A stretch of DNA of 10,942 bases from an uncultured Eubacteriales bacterium (lineage in GTDB: Bacteria > Bacillota > Clostridia > Christensenellales > Aristaeellaceae), in NCBI GenBank assembly GCA_900550955.1, contig URUF01000063.1, positions 1 through 10,942 of the forward strand, read 5' to 3'. Of this stretch, positions 1 through 6,322 are shown one piece after another. The number at the start of each line of letters is the position of its first letter. Within the stretch, counting starts at the first letter, position 1. The notes below the pieces were generated by a model that worked only from the letters and a program-made list of their open reading frames with translations, was not told where the DNA came from and made no database searches. Made by a program: the position numbers and the translations under genes.

Positions 1-567
1 CCTCGGCGCGCTCATATACACCGCATGCAGCGCGTATTCCGGCGCTTCCGGCTCCGCAGCCGCCGGTTCGGCCGCCCGGGAGGCGGGGGCCTTCTCTTCG
101 GGCGCGCGGGGCGCTGCCGCGGCCGCTACCTGCGGCGTGGGAAACGCCGCTTCCCGCCGCTCGCGGCTGCGCCTGCTGCGGGAAAGGCGCTCGCATAGCG
201 CCAACGCGGCGTTCTTCGCGTCCAGCAGGCTGCCTGCGCTTTGCTGCACGCACAGGCCTATGAGCAGCGGCGCGGGTTCCTCCCCGCCGCTTACCAAAAT
301 CAACGCCTTCAGGCGCTCGGGGGCCAGGCCGTCCTCGGGCGCTTCGGCGGTAAGGGCCGCCTCGCCGCGCGCGTTCACGCGGGCGGAGCCCAGGTCGCGC
401 GCCTCTCCCCCGCCCGCGTACCAATAGGCGTGCAGGCTGCCGGCAGAAAGGCCGCGCGCGTGAATCTGCAAAAGCGTGCGGCCGCCCTCGCTTTGCAGCC
501 GGGCATAGCCGTCCGCGCCCGCGCGCATGGGTTTGAGCATGATCAGGCGGTGGCTGATGCGTTCCAT
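1..567 (-). CDS. Hypothetical protein, N-terminal 189 residues (runs off left edge)
   Basis: I do not recognise this protein. The minus-strand frame is open from an ATG at 567 to the window edge with no stop. A GGGAGG sits 9 nt before that ATG; the ATG at 574 in another frame is too close to the SD (2 nt). The first ~125 residues look like a compact, beta-rich domain (begins MERISHRLIMLKPMRAG; a GYARLQ...GRTLLQIHARGL stretch, then VNARGEAALTAEA and LKALILVSGG). A helical piece with SLLDAKNAALALCERL and a basic RSRRSRERR cluster follow. From about residue 145 the chain becomes an Ala/Pro/Glu-rich linker, suggesting another domain beyond the edge. No signal peptide or membrane segment is visible. 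The gene lies 186 nt after the ABC permease and beyond a terminator-like hairpin, so it is probably a separate transcription unit. The coding call is good; the function is unknown. Confidence 0.75.
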   Translation of the reverse strand, partial: MERISHRLIMLKPMRAGADGYARLQSEGGRTLLQIHARGLSAGSLHAYWYAGGGEARDLGSARVNARGEAALTAEAPEDGLAPERLKALILVSGGEEPAPLLIGLCVQQSAGSLLDAKNAALALCERLSRSRRSRERREAAFPTPQVAAAAAPRAPEEKAPASRAAEPAAAEPEAPEYALHAVYMSAPR

Positions 568-680
568 GGGGCATAACCTCCCTTGCGGGAAAGGATATGC
601 CCCCTTGGGCGCGGGAATGCCTCCATCCGCCCTTTAGCCGCTTCCCTTCGCCCCATAGGCGCATCGCAAAGCATGGCAAA

Positions 681-719
681 GGCCCAATCCGCCTGCCATC
701 GCGTTAGGCGGATTGGGCC
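681..719 (-). terminator. Strong hairpin after the ABC permease gene
   Basis: A perfect 14-bp inverted repeat (arms 681-694 and 706-719, outer sequence GGCCCAATCCGCCT) with an 11-nt loop begins about 35 nt past the permease stop codon. On the minus strand the stem is followed by TTTGCC and then a second short T run, so the U-tract is weak. It is best read as a weak intrinsic terminator or a 3'-end-stabilising hairpin for the transporter operon. It also separates that operon from the partial gene at the left edge. Confidence 0.55.
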
Positions 720-753
720 ATGGGGTTGGGGTGTTTTTCACCGCCCGTTTTGC

Positions 754-2412
754 TTATACGGAAATATCCTTGCGGCCCGTGAGCTTAAAGAACAGCAGCA
801 GCGAAATGACCGATGTGACCGTTAGCACTGTGGAATAGGCCGCCGCGTTGCCAAAGCAGTCGCGGATAACCTCGGTGTAGATGGAAACCGTCAGCGTTTG
901 GGTGCTGGCGCGGTACAGCATAATGGAGGAGGACAGCTCGCTGATCACCGTGACCCAGCTCATGATCGCGCCGGAAAGCACGCCGGGCAGCATCATGGGC
1001 ACCATAATCTCCCCAAAGGAGCGCAGCTCGGATGCGCCAAGGGAGATGGACGCTTCCTCAATGCTGGGGCTGATCTGCCCGATGATCGCCGTGGTGGAGC
1101 GGATGGTATAGGGCATGCGGCGCACCGTAAGGGCAATGATAATGATCATCGCCGTGCCCGTAAGCGCCAGCGGCGGCTTGGCGAACGCGTACAGGAACGC
1201 GATGCCCAAAACCGAGCCGGGGATGATATAGGGAAGCATGGTAAGCGTATCCACCGTGGAGGTAAGCGCCGAGCGCTTGCGCACCGCCAGGTAGGATATC
1301 ATAATGCCCAGCGCCACCACCAGGGCGATCGCCGCCAGGCCGTACAGATAGGTGTTGGAAATCACCAGCGGGTTTTTGGAGAAGATGGTCTGGTAATTGA
1401 CGAGCGAAAACTCGTTGGTGAAGATGCCCGGGGTGGACTCCTTCAGGAAGGAGGTTACAATCACCGTGATTTGCGGCAGCATGGCCAAAAGCACCACAAG
1501 GTACACAAACGCATGGCACAGGATGCGCGGAACCAGCTTGGGCCTGCGCGGCTGCATAGGCTTGAGCGCGCTCATGGAATAGCTGTGCCGCCTGGCAATC
1601 CACCTTTGCAGGAAGAAGAACACCAGCGTGATCGCCATAATAATCACGCACAGGGCGGCGGCAAAGTAGCTGTCGTTGGTTACCTCGCCCATGAACTGGT
1701 TATACAATACCACGGGGAAGGTGCGGTAGCCCTCGCCAATGAGCATGGGCGTGCCAAAGTCCGAGAACACGCGCATGAACACCAGTAGGCCGGAGGCCAG
1801 CACCGTGGGCATCACCAGCGGCAGGATGATGTGGGTTACGCGCTGCACGTTGCTTGCGCCCAGGCTTTCGGCAGCCTCGTTGAGGGAGTTATCCAGGTTT
1901 TCCAGCGCGCCGCACACGTACATATACACCAGCGGGAAGGATTGCAGCGAGAATACCAGCACAATGCCCGCAAAGCCGTAAATGCCCGGAAATTCAATGT
2001 GGAACAGCGCGTTGATCACCTGCGTGATCACACCGTTGCGGCCCAGGAGCTGAATCCACGCATACGCGCCGATGAACGGGGGCGAGAGGTAGCTTACCAC
2101 AATCAGGATGTTGAGCCACTTGCTGCCCGCAATTTTTACCTGGCGGGTCACATAGGCCATCAGCAGCCCCAGCGTGGCGGAGATAAGGGTTGCCACCACC
2201 GTGACCTTAAAGGAGTTGGTAAGCGTGTTTACATAGTATTTGCGGGTGAAAAAACGGGTAAAGTTTTCAAGGGTGAAGCTGTTGTCCGCCGGGTTGATAA
2301 CTGATTTATACAGGATCAAAATCAGGGGATATACCACAAAAATCAGGAAGATCGCCAAAATGAGCAGCGTGAAGAACGTCCAGATGGGCGCGTGTTTGCG
2401 GCGCATGCTCAT
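754..2412 (-). CDS. ABC transporter permease, fused two-domain (FbpB/AfuB/ThiP type)
   Basis: Inner-membrane channel of an ABC importer. The 552 residues hold two homologous permease halves in one chain, the normal layout for ferric-iron, thiamine and related importers. The first half has hydrophobic segments near residues 12-35, 68-90, 100-122, 145-168, 195-215 and 248-270. The second half begins near 298. Each half carries the cytoplasmic EAA loop that contacts the ATPase: EAAESLGASNVQRVTHIILP near 179-198, and EEASISLGASELRSFGEIMV near 452-471. The first ATG (2412) overlaps the ATPase stop as ATGA. However, GAGGGGG lies 7 nt before the ATG at 2406 and only about 1 nt before 2412, so the true start may be 2406 (two residues shorter). 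It is the last gene of the binding protein-ATPase-permease set. Substrate cannot be read from the permease; iron(III), a sugar phosphate, thiamine or a phosphonate are all possible for the family. Confidence 0.93.
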   Translation of the reverse strand: MSMRRKHAPIWTFFTLLILAIFLIFVVYPLILILYKSVINPADNSFTLENFTRFFTRKYYVNTLTNSFKVTVVATLISATLGLLMAYVTRQVKIAGSKWLNILIVVSYLSPPFIGAYAWIQLLGRNGVITQVINALFHIEFPGIYGFAGIVLVFSLQSFPLVYMYVCGALENLDNSLNEAAESLGASNVQRVTHIILPLVMPTVLASGLLVFMRVFSDFGTPMLIGEGYRTFPVVLYNQFMGEVTNDSYFAAALCVIIMAITLVFFFLQRWIARRHSYSMSALKPMQPRRPKLVPRILCHAFVYLVVLLAMLPQITVIVTSFLKESTPGIFTNEFSLVNYQTIFSKNPLVISNTYLYGLAAIALVVALGIMISYLAVRKRSALTSTVDTLTMLPYIIPGSVLGIAFLYAFAKPPLALTGTAMIIIIALTVRRMPYTIRSTTAIIGQISPSIEEASISLGASELRSFGEIMVPMMLPGVLSGAIMSWVTVISELSSSIMLYRASTQTLTVSIYTEVIRDCFGNAAAYSTVLTVTSVISLLLFFKLTGRKDISV

Positions 2413-3494
2413 ACCCCCTCGCGGATGAGGGTGGCCTGGCTGGAGGCGTCAAAGATATTGATTTTTTCCTTGACTACCTGTAGGCGCACCGGCGTTTCGT
2501 CCGGGATGATCTCGCTCAGGTCGGACGGGGCGATAACCTCCAGCTCGTTGCCCTGGCGGTCCTCCAGGAAATAGTGCAGGTTCACGCCCAGGAACACGCT
2601 GGATTTAACCGTAGCGGGAATGCCCGGGGCCGAGGCGCCTGCAATCTGGAACTCCTCGGGGCGCACGGCCACCAGCACGTCGCCGGCGTCGCGGCTTTCA
2701 GGCGCAAGGTATACGCCCTCCACCTGATAGCCGTCGCCAAAGTCCACCTGGCCGCCGCGCACGCGGGCCTTCAGCACGTTGCTAAGCCCAATGAAGGTGC
2801 TTACGAAGATATTGGCCGGGCGCTGATAAATACGCTTGGGCGTATCAATCTGCTGGATTACGCCGTCGTGCATCACGGCGATGCGGTCGGAGATGGCAAG
2901 GGCCTCCTCCTGGTCGTGCGTTACGTACACGGTGGTAATGCCGATTTGCCGCTGGATGCGCTTGATCACGTTTCGCATTTCCACGCGCAGCTTCGCGTCC
3001 AGGTTGGAAAGCGGCTCATCCATCAGCAGCACGTCCGGGTGAATCACAATGGCGCGGGCCAGGGCCACGCGCTGCTGCTGGCCGCCGGAAAGCTGGGCGG
3101 GCATGCGGTCGGCATACTGGTCTATTTTCACCAGGCGCAGCATTTCATCCGCCTGCGCGCGGCGCTGGGCCTTGGATACCTTGCGGGTGCGCAGGCCGTA
3201 GGCCACGTTATCGCGCACGTTCATATGCGGGAACACGGCGTAGTTTTGGAACACCATGCCCATATTGCGGCGGTTGGTGGGAATGTTGTTCACAACCTGC
3301 CCATCCACGCGTATCTGGCCGCCCTCGATGGTGTTAAAGCCAATGATCATGCGCAGCAGCGTGGTTTTGCCGCAGCCGGAGGGGCCCAGCAGGGTAAAGA
3401 ACTCGCCCGGCTGAATATTCAGCGACAGGCCGTTGATAACCGTGTGATTACCATAGCGTTTAACGACGTTATCCACTTCAATGGCTACACTCAT
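2409..3494 (-). CDS. ABC transporter ATP-binding protein (FbpC/AfuC/PotA type)
   Basis: Cytoplasmic ATPase that powers the adjacent permease. All nucleotide-binding motifs are intact: Walker A GPSGCGKTT (37-45), Q-loop Gln83 in VFQNYAVFPH, signature LSGGQQQRVALARA (135-148), Walker B VLLMDE (155-160), D-loop SNLDAKLR, and switch His193 in YVTHDQEEA. The ~130 residues after the ATPase domain form the beta-rich C-terminal region (TOBE type) usual for importers with a regulatory tail; it contains VAVRPEEF. The length of 361 residues fits the family. AGAGGTG lies 7 nt before the ATG at 3494, which supports this start. The stop overlaps the permease start by 4 nt, so the two are translationally coupled. 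The binding-protein gene lies upstream across a 425-nt gap filled with repeat hairpins. The sequence shows no feature that fixes the substrate. Confidence 0.95.
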   Translation of the reverse strand: MSVAIEVDNVVKRYGNHTVINGLSLNIQPGEFFTLLGPSGCGKTTLLRMIIGFNTIEGGQIRVDGQVVNNIPTNRRNMGMVFQNYAVFPHMNVRDNVAYGLRTRKVSKAQRRAQADEMLRLVKIDQYADRMPAQLSGGQQQRVALARAIVIHPDVLLMDEPLSNLDAKLRVEMRNVIKRIQRQIGITTVYVTHDQEEALAISDRIAVMHDGVIQQIDTPKRIYQRPANIFVSTFIGLSNVLKARVRGGQVDFGDGYQVEGVYLAPESRDAGDVLVAVRPEEFQIAGASAPGIPATVKSSVFLGVNLHYFLEDRQGNELEVIAPSDLSEIIPDETPVRLQVVKEKINIFDASSQATLIREGV

Positions 3495-3561
3495 GGGTTG
3501 TCACCTCTTTGATAATGAAGTACAGAGGGGGCTGCGCGGGGCGCCCCCCTCCCAGGCTGTT

Positions 3562-3763
3562 GATACCCCTAACGGGAGGTTTGGAGGGCCTGCGCCCTCC
3601 CAGGGAAACCCGAGCCTGGCGGCATGTGCGCCAGCCTCGGAAGCCCTGCAAAGCAAGGCTTCCTTACGCCTTTTGCCGCCCGGCGAGCCGCAGGCGGGCT
3701 TTCAGCTTGCCGCACCCCCTGCCAGTGGGAAAAAACCGCGTTTTTTGCGTCCTGCGAACGCTC
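3562..3763. repeat. Structured intergenic repeat, copy A
   Basis: This is an imperfect copy of the block at 5163-5353. Shared parts in the same order and spacing are: GGGAGGTTTGGAGGGCCTG; stem H1 (3583-3589 with 3594-3600); stem H2 (3610-3621 with 3629-3640, 12 bp with one mismatch, 7-nt loop); stem H3 (3639-3649 with 3653-3663, 11 bp with one mismatch, loop AAA); then TTCCTTACGCC, GCCGCCCGGC and, further on, GCGTCCTG. Sequence between the stems varies while pairing is mostly kept. The class is probably a REP- or MITE-like non-coding element. I see no transposase. The far boundary is uncertain. Confidence 0.75.
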
Positions 3764-3856
3764 GCAGCGCTCCAAAAAAGCGCTGCGGCTAAGGCTTTGG
3801 GGCTCCGCCCCAAACCCCGGAAGGGGCCTGAAGCCCGCCCTTTTTTGACGGCCAGA

Positions 3857-3883
3857 GAGGGGGCCCCGCGCGGGAGCCCCCTC
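3857..3883 (-). terminator. GC-rich hairpin just after the binding-protein gene
   Basis: Arms GAGGGGGC (3857-3864) and GCCCCCTC (3876-3883) pair perfectly, and the loop itself can add a short CCC/GGG stem. The hairpin starts about 37 nt past the binding-protein stop. No T-run follows it on the minus strand (AAAAAA instead), so full termination is doubtful. It more likely blocks 3' exonucleases or causes partial termination before the ATPase gene. Confidence 0.4.
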
Positions 3884-3919
3884 CAACAGGACGGATGGGT
3901 TATGCCGCCTGGCACAACG

Positions 3920-4942
3920 TTACTCCATCATCATTTCCACGTGCTCCACATAGGTGTTTACGATTTCGGCCTTATGCTCGGCAATATAGGCGGCGCTGTA
4001 CGTGTCAAACAGCTTGATTTCCTCGTTGGGAACCATCTTTGCGTTGGTGGGGATGCCGGCGCGCAGGGGGCGCAGGTTCAGTTCCGCGGCAACGGCGGTC
4101 TGCACTTCCTCGCTGAGCACATAGTCCACAAACTTCTGGGCGGCCTCCAGGTGCGGGGCGTTCTTTACAATCTGCACGCTCTGGCCCGGGAAGATGGTGC
4201 CTTCCTTGGCGTACACAACCTTTACGGGCTGCTCGCCGGCGGCTTCCAGCTCAACGCAGGGATCCTCGTAGCTCAGGCCCACGTAATATTCGCCGTTGGC
4301 CACGCCGTTGTACACCTGGGAGGAGGAGGAGGCTACCTTGCCGTCAAGGTTTACCAGGAACTGGTCGATAAAGTCCCACGCCTCCTGGGACATGGGATCG
4401 CCGTTGCCCATGCCGTAGAGCATGCCGATGAGGCACTGGAAGGCGGAGGAGGAGTTGGCCGGATCGGCGGAGATAATCTTGCCCTTGAGCTCGGGCTGGA
4501 GCAGGTCGGCATAGCCTTCCACCTTGATGCCCAGCTCGTCAAGCTTCTGGGTGTTTACGATCATCACGTTGGGCTCGGCGAAGGCGGGGTTAAACACGTT
4601 GGAGCCGTCGTTCTTAAACAGGGGCATCATCGCGTCGTTCTCGCTGGAAACGTAGGGCTGGAACAGGTCGCGGTTGGCGGAGAGCATGGTTTCGTCCGCG
4701 GCCCAGTGGATATCCACGGTCACGTTGCCGCTTTCCACCTCAGCCTTGATGCGCTGGTTCACCTCGCCGGTGGAGCCGGTAATCATTTCCACGGTGAGGC
4801 CCGTGGCCTTTTCAAAGCCAGGGATAACGATGTTGTTGAGGCGTTCGTTGCGCGCGGAATAGATAACCAGATCGGCCGCCATGGCGCTGGCGCAGCCCAG
4901 GGTTAGCGCGAGGGTGAGAAGGATACAGACCAGTTTCTTCAT
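3920..4942 (-). CDS. ABC transporter substrate-binding protein (FbpA/AfuA-like)
   Basis: Extracytoplasmic binding protein that delivers substrate to the permease. It has 340 residues from the ATG at 4942, chosen because AGGAGGT sits 6 nt upstream and the protein then starts MKKLVCILL. An upstream in-frame ATG at 4990 lies on the operator palindrome and is not credible. Residues 1-22 are a signal peptide ending in ASAMA. A Cys at 17 is present, but TLGC is a poor lipobox (Thr at -3), so lipid anchoring is uncertain. The mature part starts DLVIYSARNERLNNIVIPGF, typical of the family, followed by STGEVNQRI, SADPANSSSAF (158-168) and VANGEYYVGLSYEDP (214-228). Ferric-binding relatives carry a tandem tyrosine around the last motif's end. 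Here that place reads SYEDP, with a YY pair seven residues earlier. Iron, sugar phosphate or another anion is possible. It is the first gene of the importer operon, with its own promoter and a likely operator. Confidence 0.93.
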   Translation of the reverse strand: MKKLVCILLTLALTLGCASAMAADLVIYSARNERLNNIVIPGFEKATGLTVEMITGSTGEVNQRIKAEVESGNVTVDIHWAADETMLSANRDLFQPYVSSENDAMMPLFKNDGSNVFNPAFAEPNVMIVNTQKLDELGIKVEGYADLLQPELKGKIISADPANSSSAFQCLIGMLYGMGNGDPMSQEAWDFIDQFLVNLDGKVASSSSQVYNGVANGEYYVGLSYEDPCVELEAAGEQPVKVVYAKEGTIFPGQSVQIVKNAPHLEAAQKFVDYVLSEEVQTAVAAELNLRPLRAGIPTNAKMVPNEEIKLFDTYSAAYIAEHKAEIVNTYVEHVEMMME

Positions 4943-4973
4943 TGAGATACCTCCTGTAATTGAATTGATCGGT

Positions 4974-4989
4974 TGTGGAACGTTCCACA
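4974..4989. promoter_or_regulatory. Perfect 16-bp palindromic operator
   Basis: TGTGGAACGTTCCACA is its own reverse complement over all 16 bases and has a central CG, a form common for LacI/GalR-family sites. It lies between the likely promoter and the ribosome binding site of the binding-protein gene, just downstream of the expected transcription start. There a bound repressor would block initiation or elongation. No regulator gene is in the window. Confidence 0.65.
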
Positions 4990-5001
4990 TGCACTATATT
5001 C

Positions 5002-5030
5002 ACTTTACATCGATTTTACATTCCTGTCAA
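5002..5030 (-). promoter_or_regulatory. Promoter of the ABC importer operon
   Basis: On the minus strand there is a consensus -35 TTGACA (5025-5030), a 17-nt spacer, and TAAAGT (5002-5007, 4 of 6 to TATAAT). A better -10-like TATAGT sits at 4993-4998 but at the wrong distance from TTGACA. AT-rich DNA upstream (5031-5060) could act as an UP element. Two direct TGTAAA repeats, 11 nt apart start to start, lie in the spacer region. The housekeeping sigma factor is implied, rather than the ECF factor encoded nearby. Confidence 0.6.
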
Positions 5031-5122
5031 GCAAAATGATGTATTTTTTCTTCCAAATTTGTTCGAATTGTACATTCCGTCCCAGGCCGGAACCGTTTTA
5101 ACAAGGTATGCAAAAGCAAAGC

Positions 5123-5157
5123 GCCCCGCAGCCGGAAGCGTGCTTCCGTTGCGGGGC
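5123..5157 (-). terminator. Terminator-like hairpin after the sigma/anti-sigma genes
   Basis: Arms starting GCCCCGCA (5123-5130) and ending TGCGGGGC (5150-5157) pair. They continue through a G·T pair and one bulged C into GGAAG/CTTCC with a 4-nt loop. On the minus strand the stem is followed by GCTTTGCTTTTGC, an interrupted T-rich run. It lies about 210 nt past the anti-sigma stop, beyond repeat copy B, and before the importer promoter, a sensible place to end the upstream transcript. Confidence 0.55.
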
Positions 5158-5162
5158 CTGTC

Positions 5163-5353
5163 GATAAACCTATGGGAGGTTTGGAGGGCCTGAGCCCTCC
5201 AACTCTTGTTCCGAAACTGACGACATGCGCGTCAGTTTCGGAAGCCTTGCGCAGCAAGGTTTCCTTACGCCGTTCGCCGCCCGGCAAGCGCAGCGAGTAG
5301 GCGAACGGCGCAATCTCGGCGGAAAAGATCGCCGCAGGCGAGCTTTTTCGACG
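5163..5353. repeat. Structured intergenic repeat, copy B
   Basis: Second and better-paired copy of the block at 3562-3763. It holds five stems in a row: H1 GGAGGGC/GCCCTCC (5183-5189 with 5194-5200); H2, 12 bp perfect (5211-5222 with 5230-5241); H3, 11 bp with one G·T (5240-5250 with 5254-5264, loop GCA); H4 CGCCGTTCGCC/GGCGAACGGCG (5268-5278 with 5300-5310); and H5, 14 positions with one G·T and one mismatch (5320-5333 with 5337-5350). No gene fits here. Together with 5031-5162 it makes up the gap between the anti-sigma gene and the importer promoter. Confidence 0.78.
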
Positions 5354-5365
5354 TCCTGAGGAGCC

Positions 5366-6322
5366 CTATTGCCCCTTTACTGCCTGGGAGAAAGCCTCAA
5401 AGAAATCCGGGCAGCTCCAGGTGCCGCATGCGCTTACGGATTCGTCCGCCACAAGCAGCTGCATCGTCAGCCCGTTTTTCAGCCCAATGCGCAGCGATCC
5501 CGTGCCGCTCATGCCCGTGCCCTGGTAATCGGCATAGTCCACCAGCGTTTGCATCAGGCTTTGCGCCGTTTCCACATCCGTTATGCGCCCGTGGCCGCTA
5601 AGCTCCAGCCATTCCACATCGGCGGGGTCGCACAGCGTGTCGGCCAGGGTTTCCGAGCCGATGATGGCGGTGCCCGCGTAGCTTACGCGCTGGAATACGC
5701 GAAGCGAGCCCTCTACATTGGCGGCCAGCAGCGAGCCGCTCATGCCGGAAATGGCGTACACCGTTTCGCCGCGGGCCACGATGTTGCTTACCATGCCGCT
5801 GGAGCCCAACGCGGGTTCCACGTTAAACTCGCTCACCTGGCCAAGCTCCGCGCCCAGCAGCGAGCGGGATATGCCGTTGGGGCTTTGCAGCAGGCGGTAG
5901 GTGGCCCCGTTCATGGTGATGAGCGGGAAGCTGGCGCCCTTGCTTTCGGCAAACAGCGTTTTGGCGACGCTGGTTCCTCCCGCGCTCATGGAGATGCTTC
6001 CGGCGGGCACGTCGCCGGCGGTGCGTGTTTGCGGCTCGGCGGTAGGCTGCGTGCCGTTGCCGGCGGAATGGCTATCCAGCACGTTCTGCGTGGGCGCGGG
6101 CATTACGCCCGGCACGCCGCCATCCAGCGTCCATAGGGCCGCGCCTACGCACAGCGCCAACGCGGCGCATACGGCCAGCGCGGGCCGCCAGGCCGCGCCG
6201 CGCTTGCGGGGCGCGCGCTGCTCCGCGGCTTGCAGCTTTGCCTTTGCCAAAATTTTGGGGGCAGCCTCCAGGCCGCCCAGTTGCCGTGCCGCCACCTCGG
6301 GCAGCTGTTCCAGGCGTTTCAC
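5366..6322 (-). CDS. Putative membrane-anchored anti-sigma factor / sensor
   Basis: Likely negative regulator of the ECF sigma factor encoded just upstream. This is inferred mainly from the GTGA 4-nt overlap and the topology. The start is GTG at 6322, with GGAGGG 8 nt upstream. A short basic cytoplasmic part (residues 1-46, ending PRKRGAAWRP) is followed by one membrane segment (about 47-65) and a ~250-residue outer domain. A low-complexity Thr/Gly/Pro linker comes first (about 70-115), then a beta-rich sensor-like region. The N-terminal part has no HxxxCxxC zinc motif and is shorter than a usual anti-sigma domain, so binding to sigma is unproven. Two cysteines five apart near the C-terminus (C299 and C304, in SACGTWSCPDFF) could form a disulfide outside the cell. 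I do not recognise the outer domain. It is the last gene before repeat copy B. Confidence 0.75.
   Translation of the reverse strand: MKRLEQLPEVAARQLGGLEAAPKILAKAKLQAAEQRAPRKRGAAWRPALAVCAALALCVGAALWTLDGGVPGVMPAPTQNVLDSHSAGNGTQPTAEPQTRTAGDVPAGSISMSAGGTSVAKTLFAESKGASFPLITMNGATYRLLQSPNGISRSLLGAELGQVSEFNVEPALGSSGMVSNIVARGETVYAISGMSGSLLAANVEGSLRVFQRVSYAGTAIIGSETLADTLCDPADVEWLELSGHGRITDVETAQSLMQTLVDYADYQGTGMSGTGSLRIGLKNGLTMQLLVADESVSACGTWSCPDFFEAFSQAVKGQ

Larger units (their letters stand above)
3495..3919. other. 425-bp gene-free gap inside the ABC operon, dense in hairpins
   Basis: No convincing gene lies here; open frames in this stretch have no good ribosome binding site and consist of repeat sequence. 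It holds repeat copy A. Flanking that copy are GC-rich palindromes at 3525-3550 and 3857-3883 whose sequences are loosely inverted copies of each other. There are also several simple stems: AAAAAACcgcGTTTTTT (3730-3746), GCAGCGCT...AGCGCTGC (about 3764-3786) and TTTGGGGCtccGCCCCAAA (about 3796-3814). No clear promoter for the ATPase gene was seen, so read-through from the binding-protein promoter is likely. Confidence 0.7.

Noticed and set aside
898..1788. 296-residue plus-strand open frame (and the similar one at 2574-3512)
   Set aside because: Both lie antisense to intact permease and ATPase genes with full motifs, and show the His/Arg/Gly bias of GC-rich shadow frames.
3509..4906. 465-residue plus-strand open frame
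   Set aside because: It crosses repeat copy A and the antisense of the binding-protein gene, has no SD, and its sequence is His/Gly/Val-rich antisense-like. It is a shadow caused by high GC.
4943..4990. Earlier start of the binding protein (ATG at 4990)
   Set aside because: It would add 16 residues before a normal signal peptide and place coding sequence over the operator palindrome. The ATG at 4942 has AGGAGGT at the right distance.
4943..5060. Riboswitch in the importer leader
   Set aside because: The leader from the expected start to the SD is only about 50 nt and is explained by the palindromic operator. No known aptamer motif is visible.
5027..5287. 86-residue minus-strand open frame in repeat copy B
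   Set aside because: It consists of hairpin repeat sequence and promoter DNA, lacks an SD, and is not kept in the matching copy A.
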